Positions 5,128 to 6,228 of a stretch of 6,228 nt of DNA are shown piece after piece. The translations under genes were made by a program, and so were the position numbers. Source of the DNA: Chitinophagales bacterium (GTDB taxonomy: Bacteria > Bacteroidota > Bacteroidia > Chitinophagales > Chitinophagaceae); NCBI GenBank assembly GCA_015654495.1, contig JAATGW010000586.1, forward strand, positions 1-6,228. The letters run 5' to 3'. Below the pieces are notes generated by a model that had not been told where the DNA came from, did no database searches, and was given only the letters and a program-made list of their open reading frames with translations. Each line of letters starts with the position of its first letter. Position 1 is the stretch's first letter.

Positions 5128-6228
5128 TTGCTGAGCACGAACGGCATCATAAAATATCTTTCAATTGCACTGCTTGTCCTTGCTTCTCAAAGGCTCCATG
5201 CTCAAACCGACTCTTCAAAACGGTTAAGTTTTAAATATGGTTCAAAAGGATTTGAACTGCGGACTAACGATGACAAATACCTGCTGCAGATTCAGAGCCG
5301 GCTGCAATTCCGTTTCGCTACACCTGAAGACCAGGATCCCGTAACATTTGATGATTTTACCGGAGAAAAGAAAACGGTTTTCAAAATCAATCGTGCGCGT
5401 CTTAAAATCGGGGGTCATGCTTTCCAACCCTGGATCAGGTACTATTGGGAATACGAGCTTGCTCAATCCAACCTTTTGGATTACAGGATCATGATCGAAA
5501 AATGGAGCTGGCTGAATTTTAAAGTCGGCCAGTGGAAGGTGGAATATACCCGCGAACGCCATATCAGCAGTGGCGAACAGCAAATGATGGACCGTTCCAT
5601 CATCAACCGGCCCTTTACAGTGGACCGGCAGCAAGGTGTCGAAATCTATGGCCGCTTAAAAGGAAAAGGGATTGCAGACTTTAACTACTGGCTGGCGGTA
5701 CTCACGGGAACGGGCAGAGGCAATTTTGAAAACGATGATAATAACCTGATGTATTTCGGAAGGCTGCAATGGAATTTTCTTGGTCATTACCTGGATTTCG
5801 AAGGCTCCGATCTGGAAATTCATGATAAACCGGCGGGACTGATCGCATTCAACACGGTTACCAACAGAAGCCCGTACACGCGGTTTTCACAGGCGGGCGG
5901 CGGATCACTTGAGGGATACGAGAATGGTGCGCCGGGCCAGTACCGCGTGAGTCAGAGCAATATTGAATCTGCCTTTATGTTCAGGGGCTTCAGCTGGCAG
6001 TCGGAACTGCATTATAAAAAGATCATCGACAAGCTGAATGGTGATAAGGCAGATATTCTTCGGGGATACTATATACAAGGGGGTTATTTCTTTCATGAAC
6101 TAATCGACTGGTGGCCAAAACAACTGGAACTGGCCGCCCGCAACTCAATCTACAGGCCAAATAAAGAAGCCAGTAGTGAAAGAAAAAAAGAAACCTCCGT
6201 TGAATTCAATTGGTGTTTTAACGGGATC
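5128..6228 (+). CDS. Outer-membrane porin, phosphate-selective porin O/P (OprP/OprO) family, 5' part
   Basis: The frame is open from the stop at 5113-5115 to the right edge without a stop, giving 367 codons of a gene that continues beyond the window. There is no ATG or GTG near the beginning; TTG at 5128 is the only standard start. It gives a good signal peptide: Lys9, hydrophobic core at about 11-19 (LSIALLVLA), and a cleavage site LHA before Gln26. The mature protein alternates polar and hydrophobic residues as in a beta-barrel and carries family-like segments: LLQIQSRLQFRF, INRARLKIGGHAFQPW, the pair NFKVGQWKVEYTRER and MDRSIINRPFT, then DRQQGVEIYGRL, YFGRLQWNF, and EFNWCFNG at the right edge, which resembles the NWYFNGH motif near the family C-terminus. 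Most of the barrel is therefore present. Such porins admit anions such as phosphate or polyphosphate. Substrate here is unknown; sulfate or sulfated compounds are conceivable given the nearby sulfatase. Confidence 0.85.
   Translation, partial: MLSTNGIIKYLSIALLVLASQRLHAQTDSSKRLSFKYGSKGFELRTNDDKYLLQIQSRLQFRFATPEDQDPVTFDDFTGEKKTVFKINRARLKIGGHAFQPWIRYYWEYELAQSNLLDYRIMIEKWSWLNFKVGQWKVEYTRERHISSGEQQMMDRSIINRPFTVDRQQGVEIYGRLKGKGIADFNYWLAVLTGTGRGNFENDDNNLMYFGRLQWNFLGHYLDFEGSDLEIHDKPAGLIAFNTVTNRSPYTRFSQAGGGSLEGYENGAPGQYRVSQSNIESAFMFRGFSWQSELHYKKIIDKLNGDKADILRGYYIQGGYFFHELIDWWPKQLELAARNSIYRPNKEASSERKKETSVEFNWCFNGI

Noticed and set aside
5242..5634. 130-codon open frame on the - strand within the porin gene
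   Set aside because: It is antisense to a porin frame that has a signal peptide and family motifs.

Overview
The window looks like chromosomal DNA from a member of the Bacteroidota. The reasons are two AraC-type regulators of the membrane-anchored kind common in that phylum, weak or absent Shine-Dalgarno sequences before most genes, exported proteins whose signal peptides end in Ala followed by Gln, and moderately A+T-rich DNA. I cannot name the genus from the sequence. All recognisable genes are on the + strand.

Left part (1-1941): the window opens inside an AraC-family regulator, of which only the C-terminal DNA-binding part is present (3-395). After a 262-base gap comes a complete second regulator of the same general design (658-1941): seven predicted membrane helices, a polar linker and a C-terminal AraC helix-turn-helix domain.

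Middle (1942-3882): a 306-base leader with short direct repeats and a possible Bacteroidota -7 promoter element precedes a complete exported type I sulfatase (2248-3882). It has an intact set of catalytic residues, including a formylglycine cysteine at residue 82 in a C-T-A-G-R motif.

Accessory stretch (3883-5127): this A+T-rich interval contains a nested inverted repeat, a decayed frameshifted IS1-type transposase remnant (about 4118-4611), a small terminator-like hairpin (4521-4544) and a small protein with CxxC and HxxC motifs (4556-4927).

Right part (5128-6228): the first 367 codons of an outer-membrane porin of the OprP/OprO-like family, starting at a TTG codon and running off the right edge.

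Functionally, the sulfatase and the porin could form a local sulfate-ester or anion scavenging set. The porin would admit anions through the outer membrane and the sulfatase would release sulfate in the periplasm, under control of one or both adjacent AraC regulators. That link is inferred from proximity alone, and the insertion-sequence relic lies between the two genes. I see no RNA genes, CRISPR arrays or complete mobile elements. I found no convincing new multi-gene system; the small zinc-finger-like ORF and the regulatory-looking repeats are the least explained elements.
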